A DNA stretch of 41,423 bases from Candidatus Bipolaricaulota bacterium (GTDB lineage: Bacteria > Bipolaricaulota > Bipolaricaulia > Bipolaricaulales > Bipolaricaulaceae): contig CALKFO010000019.1 in assembly GCA_938084765.1 (NCBI GenBank), positions 1 through 41,423 of the forward strand, read 5' to 3'. Position numbers and translations under genes: made by a program. The notes under the pieces are model-generated. The model was not told where the DNA came from. It ran no database searches and was given only the letters and a program-made list of their open reading frames with translations. Each line of letters opens with the position of its first letter. Position 1 is the first letter of the stretch. Positions 7,000 through 15,420 of the stretch are shown piece by piece.

Positions 7000-7512
7000 A
7001 TGAGGATTGGGATCACGGGGCATCCCGGGGTGGGGAAGACCACGCTGGTGAAGAGGGTGCTCGCCGCGGTGCCCCTGCGGCCCGGCGGGATGATCACCGA
7101 GGAGATCCGCAAATGTGGGTACCGGGTGGGGTTCCTCCTGCGGGATGTGGCCACAGGCCGGGAGGGTTTGCTTGCCCACCGGCATCACTGCGACGGTCCT
7201 CGGTTTGGAAAGTATCGGCTTTGTCTACGGGACCTGGAAGAGCTTGGCGCGGCGGCCATCGAGCGGGCCATCGTGGAAGCGGAGTTGATCGTGATCGATG
7301 AGGTGGGCCCGATGGAGCTCCAATCTGCAAGATTCATCGCGGCCGTGGAAAAGGCTTTGGCCAGCGGAAAACACCTCTTGGTCACCGTGCATCGCGCCTC
7401 CAATCACCGGTTGGCTTACCGCATCCGCCACGAGGTGGATAGGCTCATCCGCCTTACCCCAAGCAATCGCGAGGAAAAGGTACAGGAGGTTATCCGGCTT
7501 CTTTCAGGCTGA
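7000..7512 (+). CDS. THEP1-family nucleoside-triphosphatase
   Basis: 170 residues, the normal size for the single-domain THEP1 NTPases first described from thermophiles, which hydrolyse ATP, GTP and related nucleotides. The Walker A loop is GHPGVGKTTL at residues ~7-16, the family segment GGMITEEIR follows at ~30, and Walker B is LIVIDEVGPMEL at ~88-99. The physiological role of the family is unsettled; nucleotide salvage and RNA-linked roles have been proposed. ATG at 7000 is the only start that gives the intact P-loop. Its last 23 bases overlap the convergent acyltransferase gene. The neighbours give no functional hint. Confidence 0.9.
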   Translation: MRIGITGHPGVGKTTLVKRVLAAVPLRPGGMITEEIRKCGYRVGFLLRDVATGREGLLAHRHHCDGPRFGKYRLCLRDLEELGAAAIERAIVEAELIVIDEVGPMELQSARFIAAVEKALASGKHLLVTVHRASNHRLAYRIRHEVDRLIRLTPSNREEKVQEVIRLLSG

Positions 7513-8221
7513 CCCAAACTGGACCGGGAAGCCCGTAGAACTTGTGGTAGAACTCCCGGAAGGCTCGCTCGAGCTCCCTCATCATGCGATCCACGTCCTC
7601 GGCCTCAGGGAGCAGGGGGTCAGGGGGGATGGGACTGGCAAAGTGCACGGCAATCCAGCGTTTTTTCACGGTCCTCCCCAGCGCCAGGGGGAACCCCTGC
7701 CACAAGGGGAGGTTTTCCTCCCCGGGCTTGAAGACCAGGGCATTTTCCAAGCCCACCGGAATGAGAGGAACTCCGGCCCGTTTGGCCAAAACCGCTGCCC
7801 CCCGATAGAGTTTTCGCTCCCAAAACCGGTCCCCTTCCGGGAAGACCATCAGGGATCCACCGTTTTTGAGATAGACGACAGCCTCCGCCAGGGTTTTCGG
7901 GTTCACCATGGGCTTGAGTTTCGGGTTCTGGGTGACGCCGAACCGCCAAAATGCCCGGCAAAGGAAGCGCACGAGGGCGTTGGGGCGATCCAGGGAGTAC
8001 AGGGCCCAGCCGCGCCAGTGCCCGCTGGCCCGGGTGACGAAGAGGGGCTCGAAGCCGCCCAGGTGGGTCACGGCGAGCACACAAGGCCGCCTGGGGCGGG
8101 GTCCAACCCGCTTGGTGCGCACGAAAGTGGTGAGGATCCACATGAAAAGCCAATAGCCCAGCCAACACGTTTCCAAAGCAGCCCCGAGGAAGACCGCTTT
8201 CACCAGCCTTTTCACCCTCAT
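7490..8221 (-). CDS. PlsC-like 1-acylglycerol-3-phosphate acyltransferase family protein
   Basis: 243 residues with an N-terminal hydrophobic stretch (residues ~8-30), as in membrane-bound lysophosphatidate acyltransferases that make phosphatidic acid. The catalytic box reads THLGGFE, giving HX4E rather than the usual HX4D, and the later motif is FPEGDRF instead of FPEGTR. HX4E is known in LpxL-type acyltransferases of the same superfamily, so activity is plausible, but the acceptor lipid is uncertain. The start is ATG at 8221; an upstream in-frame TTG (8269) would lie inside the divergent gene and is unlikely. No Shine-Dalgarno precedes the ATG. The gene is divergent from a GT2 glycosyltransferase and shares its promoter region, so lipid or glycolipid synthesis is the likely context. 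Confidence 0.78.
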   Translation of the reverse strand: MRVKRLVKAVFLGAALETCWLGYWLFMWILTTFVRTKRVGPRPRRPCVLAVTHLGGFEPLFVTRASGHWRGWALYSLDRPNALVRFLCRAFWRFGVTQNPKLKPMVNPKTLAEAVVYLKNGGSLMVFPEGDRFWERKLYRGAAVLAKRAGVPLIPVGLENALVFKPGEENLPLWQGFPLALGRTVKKRWIAVHFASPIPPDPLLPEAEDVDRMMRELERAFREFYHKFYGLPGPVWVSLKEAG

Positions 8222-8232
8222 GAGGAGGCCAG

Positions 8233-8239
8233 TATTATG
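8233..8239. promoter_or_regulatory. Shared symmetric -10 element of a divergent promoter
   Basis: TATTATG reads TATTAT on the plus strand (8233-8238, toward the GT2 gene at 8257) and CATAAT on the minus strand (complement of 8234-8239, toward the acyltransferase at 8221). The plus-strand leader has a strong GGAGGAGG; the minus-strand leader would be only ~5 bases long. Neither side has a clear -35. Confidence 0.5.
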
Positions 8240-8256
8240 CTCCGGAGGAGGCGAAC

Positions 8257-8979
8257 ATGAGTGCCCCAAGGGTCAGCATCGTCATGCCGGTGTTGAACGA
8301 AGAGGAATTTTTGGAGCGCACGCTCCAAGCCCTCCGGAGACAAACGTTCCGCGAGTACGAGCTCATCGTGGTGGACAATGGCAGCACGGATCGCAGTCCG
8401 GAGATCGCTGCGCGCTTTGCGGATCGCGTGATCGTGGAGGCACAGCGCGGATATGACCGCGCCCTGCACCGGGGGATCAGCGAGGCCCGCGGCGAGCTCA
8501 TTGTCCAGGCCGATGCGGACACGTTCTACCCTCCTCACTGGCTTTCCCTCATGGTCCAAGCCTTGGAGAAAACGGGCGTGGTGTGCGCCTATGGGCCATG
8601 GGCGTTTTGGGAAAGCCCTCCCTGGCGGCGGCGCGTGGAGGCCGCTTTGTGCACGGCCGTGCAACGTGTCACCCACCTGTTCGGGTTTTGCCAGACCACC
8701 GGGCTCAACATGGGTTTTCGCAAGGAGGCCTATGTTCAAGTGGGCGGATATCCGGCGTTGGGGGGGCTGGCGGCGATTGATATCCGCATGGGACTGCGCC
8801 TCAAGCGGGTGGGTAAGGTGGAGTTTGTGCCGGACATGCTCGTGTATACCTCCGACCGCGCCTTTCGTCGACGCGGTTTTTGGCGCCATGGGCTCCTCAT
8901 GTGGCGCAACTTCTGGGACATCGTCCTGCATCAGGACCGGCTGACCCTGGAGGACTGGTACGCCTGGCGCCGGGGGTAA
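8257..8979 (+). CDS. GT2-family glycosyltransferase
   Basis: 240 residues of the GT-A fold: IVMPVLNEEEFLERTL at the N-terminus, the UDP-binding VVDNGSTDRS at ~45, and the DXD region QADADTFYP at ~85. There is no convincing membrane helix, so it is a soluble or peripheral enzyme that would add a sugar from a nucleotide donor to a lipid or glycan acceptor. ATG at 8257 follows GGAGGAGG with good spacing. Its closest visible relative is the gene immediately downstream on the other strand (8987-9718): the two share QTFR(E/D)YELIVVDNGSTDRS and the same general plan through to the C-terminus. Divergent from an acyltransferase, which suggests glycolipid or envelope glycan synthesis; donor and acceptor are unknown. 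Confidence 0.85.
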   Translation: MSAPRVSIVMPVLNEEEFLERTLQALRRQTFREYELIVVDNGSTDRSPEIAARFADRVIVEAQRGYDRALHRGISEARGELIVQADADTFYPPHWLSLMVQALEKTGVVCAYGPWAFWESPPWRRRVEAALCTAVQRVTHLFGFCQTTGLNMGFRKEAYVQVGGYPALGGLAAIDIRMGLRLKRVGKVEFVPDMLVYTSDRAFRRRGFWRHGLLMWRNFWDIVLHQDRLTLEDWYAWRRG

Positions 8980-8986
8980 GGGTTCT

Positions 8987-9718
8987 TTATTGTCGGCTTT
9001 TCCTTTTCAGGACAGCAAGATAATGGGCTGAAGGCACACGATTGCGTTCCAGAGCGATGTCTAGCCAGATGCGCAACGTGAAGGGCACAACGCGCCAGAC
9101 CCCCAGCTGCACGAACGTGCGGTTGGAGGTGTAAGCATGGAGGTTGGGGGAGAACACCACGCGACCCAGGCGGGCCAGGCGTTTGACCAAGCGGAAGTCG
9201 GCGTTGGCCAGATGGGCGAGGGGCGGAAATCCGCCCACTTCCAGGTACGCGGATTTTCGGCAGCCCAAATTGGAGGCGCCGGCCAACGGAACTCCAAGAG
9301 GATACATGATGCGAACCAACGTGGTGTACCCCCTCAGCTCGAGCTTGCGACGCCAGGACGGGCTCTCTTTGAAGGCCAAGGGCCCAAACACGGCCACCAC
9401 ATCCCTGCGCTCCAGGATGCGCACGATTTGTTCCAACCAGTTCGGCGGATAGATCGTGTCCGCGTCCGCGCTGGCTAAAAGTTCAGTCTTGGCCTCCACA
9501 AACCCGCGGTGGCGGGCCAAATCCGGGCCAATCTGGGATTCGTGCAGTACACGATCTGCGTAGCGTTGAGCAATGGCTAGGCTTCGATCTGTGCTTCCAT
9601 TGTCGACCACGATCAACTCGTAATCTCGAAAGGTTTGGGCACGCAGAGAGCGCAGGCAATCCTCCAGATGATTCTGCTCGTTCAGAAACGGGACGACGAT
9701 GGTGATCACGGGTTTCAT
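8987..9718 (-). CDS. GT2-family glycosyltransferase, paralogue of the convergent neighbour
   Basis: 243 residues with the same plan as the gene at 8257-8979: IVVPFLNEQNHLEDCL, VVDNGSTDRS, DXD as ASADADTIYPPNW, and a similar C-terminal half (LHAYTSNRTF against MLVYTSDRAF in the neighbour). The two genes converge with 7 bases between their stops. ATG at 9718 overlaps the stop of the upstream GT2 gene as ATGA, so it is translationally coupled to it and is the last gene of the long minus-strand run. Probably an envelope glycan or glycolipid transferase; substrates are not evident. Confidence 0.85.
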   Translation of the reverse strand: MKPVITIVVPFLNEQNHLEDCLRSLRAQTFRDYELIVVDNGSTDRSLAIAQRYADRVLHESQIGPDLARHRGFVEAKTELLASADADTIYPPNWLEQIVRILERRDVVAVFGPLAFKESPSWRRKLELRGYTTLVRIMYPLGVPLAGASNLGCRKSAYLEVGGFPPLAHLANADFRLVKRLARLGRVVFSPNLHAYTSNRTFVQLGVWRVVPFTLRIWLDIALERNRVPSAHYLAVLKRKSRQ

Positions 9719-10845
9719 GCGCGCTCCCTGCGCACTTTATACCACGTGCGATGCCGGCCGAACGCTCGTACAAACCCCAAAAGAATGGTCACCTGGAGCA
9801 AAAGATGCAGGAGGATGGGGCCCACCAGGGTGTTGAGGAGGGCCTCCCGCCAGGTTGGGCCCTCCAGCCAGTATGGGATGAGGACGCCCACGTACAAGGC
9901 GGTCACAAACCCAGGCACCACGTAGCGGAGCAGGACCCAGGTCCCCAATCCAAGATCGATCCACAGGGAAAACCAGGGCAAATAGATGACCCCGGCCAGC
10001 AGCGCCATGAGGACTGCATAGGAAAACTGGCCCGACTTGAGTTCCTCCAGCATCTCCCGGACGCCGCCCGTGTACCAGCGGAGGAACTGGGCGAAAAGGT
10101 CGGCCAGGGACGGAGCATATTGGATGAGGCACGCCGGTCCACGGACAAATTTGGCGAAAATCCCGTGCGAGGCCAGACGATTGCCCAGGTCGAAATCGTC
10201 CACCAGGGTCTGGGGATCGAACTCCCCCGCTTTATCCAACACCTCCCGGCGGAGGAAAAGCCCGCAGGTCATGAACACGGGCCGCCAAAACAACCCCGAG
10301 AACACAAAGGCTTTGGCCAGGGAGAAGAACAGCTCCTGTAAGACCACGGCGAAGGTCCGGTGGCGGTTATAGGGCGCAAAATCCGCAAAGACCACGGGAT
10401 TATGAGGATGGGCTACAAGGGAGCGGTAAAACCCCAAAGCCTCCCGGTCCAACCGGGCGTCGGCGTCCAAGAACAACAGGACCTCCCCTTTCGCTTGCTT
10501 CAGCGCGTGGTTCAGGGCCGCGGGTTTTCCGCACCGATGCGGATCAGCCAGGACCACAAGCTGGGGGATTTCCCGCTGCAACGCGGCGAGGAGCTCCGGG
10601 GTGCGATCCGTGGAGGCGTCCACAACGATGATCTCCGCGTCAGGAGCGGCGTTGGCCAGGCTGCGTATGGTGTTTTCGATCACCGCCTCCTCGTTGCGGG
10701 TGGCAATGATCACGGAAAGCGTCCCGGGCGAGGCGATGTGGCTCAATGCTTCCCGCAGGGTGCGAAAATTGCGCCCGAAGCTCAATAGGGCAAGGACCAG
10801 CCCCACTCCCAACCCACAGAGGAGGCTCAGCACGACTGGGCTCAT
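9715..10845 (-). CDS. Membrane-bound processive-type GT2 glycosyltransferase
   Basis: 376 residues: one N-terminal membrane helix (residues ~4-24), a cytoplasmic GT-A domain with IIATRNEEAVIENTI, VVDASTDRTPEL, CGKPAALNHAL and the DXD DADARLD, then FDPQTLVDDFDLG and QFLRW, matching the Q(Q/R)xRW signature of processive synthases, and three or four C-terminal helices. This is the architecture of cellulose-, hyaluronan- and PgaC-type enzymes and of related glycolipid synthases. ATG at 10845 overlaps the leuS stop as ATGA, and its own stop overlaps the next GT2 start as ATGA. The product sugar polymer or lipid is not determined. Confidence 0.85.
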   Translation of the reverse strand: MSPVVLSLLCGLGVGLVLALLSFGRNFRTLREALSHIASPGTLSVIIATRNEEAVIENTIRSLANAAPDAEIIVVDASTDRTPELLAALQREIPQLVVLADPHRCGKPAALNHALKQAKGEVLLFLDADARLDREALGFYRSLVAHPHNPVVFADFAPYNRHRTFAVVLQELFFSLAKAFVFSGLFWRPVFMTCGLFLRREVLDKAGEFDPQTLVDDFDLGNRLASHGIFAKFVRGPACLIQYAPSLADLFAQFLRWYTGGVREMLEELKSGQFSYAVLMALLAGVIYLPWFSLWIDLGLGTWVLLRYVVPGFVTALYVGVLIPYWLEGPTWREALLNTLVGPILLHLLLQVTILLGFVRAFGRHRTWYKVRRERA

Positions 10846-13727
10846 CGGGCCACAATGGACACGAGCTTTTCCGGGACAGCGATGATTTTTTCCACACGCA
10901 GGCCCTGGAGGCGAACCTGCACCTCCGGAGAAGCGAGCACTACGGCCTCCAAAGCCTGGGGATCCGCAGCCTTCGCGCGGGGAACTCGGATTCTAGCCCG
11001 CACTTTTCCGTTGATCTGCACGGGGATTTCCACCTCTGCCTCCGCCAGGGCCTGGGGATCGTAGCTTGGCCACGGGGTCTCCAACACGGCCTTTCCCTCG
11101 CCCAGCCGGTGCCACAGCTCCTCGCAGATGAAAGGGGTGAACGGTGAAAGGAGCAAGATGAGGTCCCGGAGGGCACGGCGGAGAAGTCGTGGATCGGCTG
11201 CAGGATCCTCGGCGTACTGGGAAAGCTCATGGGTGAACTCCATGATGGCCGCCACGGCGGTGTTCAGCGCCAGCCTCCCCTCGAATTCCTCGGTGACCTT
11301 TTTGATCGTGCTGTGGAGCTTGGCCCACAGCGCCTGCTCCCTGGGCCCAAACCCCCGAGGATCGGGATCCTCGCGGGTGTTCCCAGCGCGTTCCAGGATG
11401 AGCAGGGCCAGGTTCCAAAAGCGGTGGAGGAAGCGCCAAGCCCCTCGCACGCCCTCTTCGCTCCACTCGATCTCTTTTTCGGGCGGGCCCATGAAGAGGG
11501 TGTACAGGCGTTCTGTGTCTGCCCCGTATTGGGCAATGAGCTCATCGGGCGAGACCACGTTCTTCTTGGACTTGGACATGGCCACCACCGAGACCGTGAG
11601 CTCCGCCCCGCACTTGGGACAACGGTTGCCTGGCTGGACCTCTTTGGGCGGGATCCAGTGATGGGTAGGACACCAAAAGGCCGGGTAGGTGACCATCCCC
11701 TGGGTGAACAGCCTCTTGAACGGCTCGTCGAAGGAGAGCCAGCCCAGATCGTGGAGGAATTTCGTGATGAAGCGAGCATAAAGGAGGTGAAGGATGGCAT
11801 GCTCCACCCCGCCCACATACAGGTCCACGGGCAACCACTTGTTCACCAGTTCCGGATCGAACGGCCGGTCCCCATCCTTCGGCGAGATGAAACGCAGGAA
11901 GTACCAAGAGGAGTCGACAAAGGTATCCATGGTGTCTGTATCCCGCTGGGCTGGTCCACCACAGCGCGGACAGGGAGCGGGGATGAACTCCGGGATGTCA
12001 GCAAGTCCAAGTTTTCCGATGCGGTTCACTTCAGGAAGGAGCACGGGAAGATCCTTTTCCGGGACGGGAACAATGCCGCAGCGGGGACAATGAATCATGG
12101 GGATGGGCGCGCCCCAATAGCGCTGCCGGGAAATGAGCCAATCCCGGAGTTTATAGGTCACCGCGGCCTTGCCCAGACCCCTTTCCTCAAGCCAAGCGGT
12201 GGTCTTCCGCACGGCCTCCGGTCCGGGCGCTCCGGAGAGCGGGCCAGAATTGAGCATCGTCCCGAATCCCGCATGGAAGACCAAGTCCCGCAGCGCAGGG
12301 ATAGCCCAAAGGACCTCCGCGACGCTCCGCTTGTCGGCTAGCGCCGGATCGATGGTCTTGAGTCGGCTCAGGGCTCGCCGTTCCTCCGCCGCGCTTCCGA
12401 TGTTGATCGTCTCATCCGGGAACACGATCTGCCAACCCTGGCCCACCACCGCCCCCCATCCCTGTTCGGCCATATGCCTCTGGAGCAGCGGCAGCACCCT
12501 GGCCAACTGTTCCGCCGGGACCCGCGCCACCGCTCCATCCTCGGTGGACTCAGCGTGGATGCCCAGGCTGGCGAAGGCGGCGGGCAAGGAGGACGCAAAA
12601 GCCCCAGAGGGGAGGAACAGGCGGGCCTCCCCGCTGGGATGGGCGATCACCGGGATCACGGGAAGACCGTGGGACAAGGCGAATTGAAAGTCGCGCTCGT
12701 CGTGGGCAGGGACGCCCATGATCGCGCCGGTGCCATACCCCATGAGGACGTAGTCAGCAATCCAGATGGGGATGCGCTCGCGCGTGGCGGGGTTTAGGGC
12801 ATACGTGCCCAGGAAGACCCCGGTCTTCTCCTTTTCCGTGGAGGTGCGCTCCACTTCGGTCAAACGGTCCGTGGCCGCGCGGTAGGCCTCCACCGCTGCG
12901 CGCTGCTCCCAGGCGGTGAGCTCAGGCACCAACGGATGCTCCGGCGCCAAGACCAGGAAAGTCGCCCCCCACAAGGTGTCTGGCCGGGTGGTGAAGACCT
13001 TGATCTCCGGCCCCTTCTCGGTGGGGAAGACGATCTCCGCCCCCTCCGAGCGGCCAATCCAGTTCTCCTGCATCTTTTTCACGTGCTCCGGCCAGTCCAG
13101 CTTGTCCAGATCCCGCAACAACCGCTCGGCGTAGGCGGTGATCTTGAAATACCACTGCTCAAGCTCCCGTTTCTCCACCGGGGAGTGGCAGCGCCAGCAG
13201 CGACCGCCGATCACCTGCTCGTTGGCCAGCACCACCGCGCAGTGGGGACACCAGTTGACCTTGCCTTTGGCCCGATAGGCCAGGCCCCGCTCGTAAAGCT
13301 TGAGGAAGATCCACTGGGTCCATTTGTAGTAATCGGGCTCACAGGTGGCGATCTCCCTATCCCAGTCGTACTCCACGCCCCAGGCACGGAACTGGCGTTT
13401 GAACTCACGGATGTTCGTCCACGTCCAATCCCGAGGATGGATGCCCTGCTCGATGGCCGCGTTCTCAGCGGGAAGGCCGAAGGCATCCCAGCCCATGGGG
13501 TTGAGGACGTTCCAGCCCCGCATGAGCAGGAAGCGCACAATGGCATCCCCAAGGATGTAGTTGCGGCCGTGCCCGGCGTGGAGCTTGCCCGACGGGTAGG
13601 GGAACATGTTGAGGTAATAGAATTTTTTGCGGGTCTCCTGGATTTTGGCCTTAAAGAAGCCCCGTTCCCGCCAAAAATCCCGCCACTTCTCCTCGATCGC
13701 CTGCGGATTGTATGGCTCGCGGTTCAA
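10842..13727 (-). CDS. leuS: Leucyl-tRNA synthetase with a large insertion in the editing domain
   Basis: Charges tRNA-Leu and edits misacylated products. 961 residues, about 100 more than most bacterial LeuRS. The HIGH motif is HAGH at residues 50-53, the KMSKS loop is MSKSKKN at 717-723, and two zinc-ribbon-like pairs (CPHC...CWRC, ~160-180) follow the first catalytic half. The editing domain shows TTRPDT at ~246 and GVPAHDERD at ~338-346, with the editing Asp retained. Roughly residues 363-490 replace a short linker of the usual enzyme before NSGPLSG. The start is TTG at 13727: it overlaps the upstream stop as TTGA, has GGAGGG about 7 bases in front, and the family similarity begins there. 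An upstream in-frame extension lies in the mutase gene and is not used. Confidence 0.95.
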   Translation of the reverse strand: MNREPYNPQAIEEKWRDFWRERGFFKAKIQETRKKFYYLNMFPYPSGKLHAGHGRNYILGDAIVRFLLMRGWNVLNPMGWDAFGLPAENAAIEQGIHPRDWTWTNIREFKRQFRAWGVEYDWDREIATCEPDYYKWTQWIFLKLYERGLAYRAKGKVNWCPHCAVVLANEQVIGGRCWRCHSPVEKRELEQWYFKITAYAERLLRDLDKLDWPEHVKKMQENWIGRSEGAEIVFPTEKGPEIKVFTTRPDTLWGATFLVLAPEHPLVPELTAWEQRAAVEAYRAATDRLTEVERTSTEKEKTGVFLGTYALNPATRERIPIWIADYVLMGYGTGAIMGVPAHDERDFQFALSHGLPVIPVIAHPSGEARLFLPSGAFASSLPAAFASLGIHAESTEDGAVARVPAEQLARVLPLLQRHMAEQGWGAVVGQGWQIVFPDETINIGSAAEERRALSRLKTIDPALADKRSVAEVLWAIPALRDLVFHAGFGTMLNSGPLSGAPGPEAVRKTTAWLEERGLGKAAVTYKLRDWLISRQRYWGAPIPMIHCPRCGIVPVPEKDLPVLLPEVNRIGKLGLADIPEFIPAPCPRCGGPAQRDTDTMDTFVDSSWYFLRFISPKDGDRPFDPELVNKWLPVDLYVGGVEHAILHLLYARFITKFLHDLGWLSFDEPFKRLFTQGMVTYPAFWCPTHHWIPPKEVQPGNRCPKCGAELTVSVVAMSKSKKNVVSPDELIAQYGADTERLYTLFMGPPEKEIEWSEEGVRGAWRFLHRFWNLALLILERAGNTREDPDPRGFGPREQALWAKLHSTIKKVTEEFEGRLALNTAVAAIMEFTHELSQYAEDPAADPRLLRRALRDLILLLSPFTPFICEELWHRLGEGKAVLETPWPSYDPQALAEAEVEIPVQINGKVRARIRVPRAKAADPQALEAVVLASPEVQVRLQGLRVEKIIAVPEKLVSIVAR

Positions 13728-15178
13728 AGAAGCCCTCCTTTCACCAGGCCTTCGGCGGCATCCAAAACCTTGCGCACTTCTTGGGGGTCGTCCATCTCGC
13801 AGTACAGGCGCAGGATGGGCTCCGTCCCGGACGCTCTGAGCAGGAGCCAACCCCGGGCGAAGCGGAGCTTCAAGCCGTCCAGGTTTTCCGTCCGTTGCAC
13901 GCGGTGGCCGGCCAAGGACTCCGGCGGGTTTTTCCCGACCTTCTCGGCGATCTCCAGGCGGTTGGGAAGATGAAGGTCGCGACGCGCATAATGATGGGGG
14001 CCAAATCGCGAAAACAATTCCTCGACCAACCGAGAAAGAGGCTTTCCTGTGGTGGCCACAAGCTCCAAGAGAAGAAGGTTGGAGAGGATTCCGTCGCGTT
14101 CAGGCAGATGCCAGCTGTACCCATAGCCCCCGGATTCCTCGCCGGCAAAGAGCGCTTCCTTGGTGACCAAATCCCTCACGGCCCACTTGAAGCCGATCTT
14201 GATCTCCCGGCAGGGGACGCCCGCCTCGTCCGCGATCTTCTGAATCAGATCGGTGAGGGCAAAGGATTTGAGGATGGGGCCACGTAAACCTCGATGTTGG
14301 AACAGGTGCCACAGGATGAGGGCGGCCGTGCGATGGGTGTTCAAGAATTGTCCATGTTCATCCATGGCCGCGGCTCGGTCGCCGTCCCCATCGGTGACCA
14401 ACCCCACGATGATCCGGTCCCGCACGCGACCGCGCATCCCGCGGATCACCGCCCGCAAAGGCCCCATGTTCTCCTCGATGGGCTCCGGCTTTTTTCCGCC
14501 AAAGAGAGGGTCGCGCCCATGCCGGATGGCCAAGTGCGGCAGGCGCAACTCCTGGAACAACGCGCGCAGATATCCTTGGGCTGACCCGTACATCGCATCC
14601 ACAACGGGAAAGATTCTGGCTTTGCGGATCAAAGCCAAATCCACTTCCTTTTTGATTTGCGCTAGATACGCGTCCCGTAGCGCGATCTTGAGCACGTCCC
14701 CCCCACTTCCTGGCGAGGCCTCCGGCGGAAGCCAAGCCTCGATGCGCTGGGTGATGTCCTCGGTGGCGGACCCGCCGTATTCGGGCTTGAACTTGACGCC
14801 GTTGTACTCCGGAGGGTTGTGGGAGGCGGTGATCATCACCCCGCCGGCCCGGTGTTGTTCCACCACGGCCCAGGACAGGGCGGGGGTGGGCACCGGCTCC
14901 TCCGTGAGCCACACCGGGACGCCCTGGCTCCTCACGGCCTGGGCCAGCTCGAGGGCGAAGGCCTGGGAGAGAAAGCGCGTATCGTAGCCCACAATGAGCC
15001 CGGCCTCCGCCGCACGCCAGGGAACCCCCCACTCGCGATACGGCGGAAGCTCCCGGCGCTGAGGATCGCCAAGGTAACGGGCCAAGGCCACTCCCACCCT
15101 GGCCACGTTGGCGAACGTGAAATCTCGACCGATCACGCCGCGCCAGCCATCCGTGCCGAAACGGATCTCGGTTTTCAT
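13724..15178 (-). CDS. Phosphoglucomutase/phosphomannomutase family enzyme
   Basis: 484 residues of the alpha-D-phosphohexomutase family, which interconverts hexose 1- and 6-phosphates and so feeds nucleotide-sugar synthesis. Domain 1 begins RFGTDGWRG and carries the phosphoserine loop MITASHNPPEYNG with Ser119. The metal loop is DGDGDRAA, the sugar-binding loop GEESGGYGY, and the phosphate-binding loop RASGTEPILRL near the C-terminus, so all four signature elements are intact. ATG at 15178 overlaps the stop of the 81-residue gene as ATGA, and its own TGA overlaps the leuS start as TTGA. It is in the same run as three GT2 enzymes, which suits a supply of activated sugar for them. Whether glucose or mannose is preferred cannot be read. 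Confidence 0.9.
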   Translation of the reverse strand: MKTEIRFGTDGWRGVIGRDFTFANVARVGVALARYLGDPQRRELPPYREWGVPWRAAEAGLIVGYDTRFLSQAFALELAQAVRSQGVPVWLTEEPVPTPALSWAVVEQHRAGGVMITASHNPPEYNGVKFKPEYGGSATEDITQRIEAWLPPEASPGSGGDVLKIALRDAYLAQIKKEVDLALIRKARIFPVVDAMYGSAQGYLRALFQELRLPHLAIRHGRDPLFGGKKPEPIEENMGPLRAVIRGMRGRVRDRIIVGLVTDGDGDRAAAMDEHGQFLNTHRTAALILWHLFQHRGLRGPILKSFALTDLIQKIADEAGVPCREIKIGFKWAVRDLVTKEALFAGEESGGYGYSWHLPERDGILSNLLLLELVATTGKPLSRLVEELFSRFGPHHYARRDLHLPNRLEIAEKVGKNPPESLAGHRVQRTENLDGLKLRFARGWLLLRASGTEPILRLYCEMDDPQEVRKVLDAAEGLVKGGLL

Positions 15179-15420
15179 CGCTTCTTCTTATGTTGCCGAA
15201 AATCCACGCGCTCCACGTGCGGAGGGATCTTCACCCCTTTGCTCTCCAAAAGCTCCACGATCAGGTCCACCGGGATGCCCGTCTCCAACCCTAAATCCTC
15301 CACGAAAACAACCCCGTCCCTGATGGGCACATGTTCAAAGGCCTTTTCCAAGGCCCGACAGTAACCCTCCCGCAGTTTATCCCATTCCTCCCGGAGCTCC
15401 GGCACGGCTAGCTTCGCCAC
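15175..15420 (-). CDS. Hypothetical 81-residue protein
   Basis: Not recognised. A small soluble protein, charged, with helix-rich character: an amphipathic first half (VPELREEWDKLREGYCRALEK contains heptad-like spacing), then VEDLGLETGIPVDLIVELLESKG, which resembles a short helix-turn-helix, and a basic tail HKKKR. GTG at 15420 lies 13 bases inside the DUF4139 gene and the stop overlaps the mutase start as ATGA, so it is kept in phase with the operon and is likely a real coupled gene rather than a chance frame. A nucleic-acid-binding or adaptor role is possible but unproven. Confidence 0.6.
   Translation of the reverse strand: MAKLAVPELREEWDKLREGYCRALEKAFEHVPIRDGVVFVEDLGLETGIPVDLIVELLESKGVKIPPHVERVDFRQHKKKR

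Noticed and set aside
6955-7188. Longer N-terminus of the AEC carrier
   Set aside because: The 78 extra residues are antisense to THEP1, polar and unlike the family.
13728-13850. Longer N-terminus of leuS
   Set aside because: Arg/Pro-rich antisense-like residues overlapping the mutase 3' end; TTG 13727 has an SD and a TTGA overlap.
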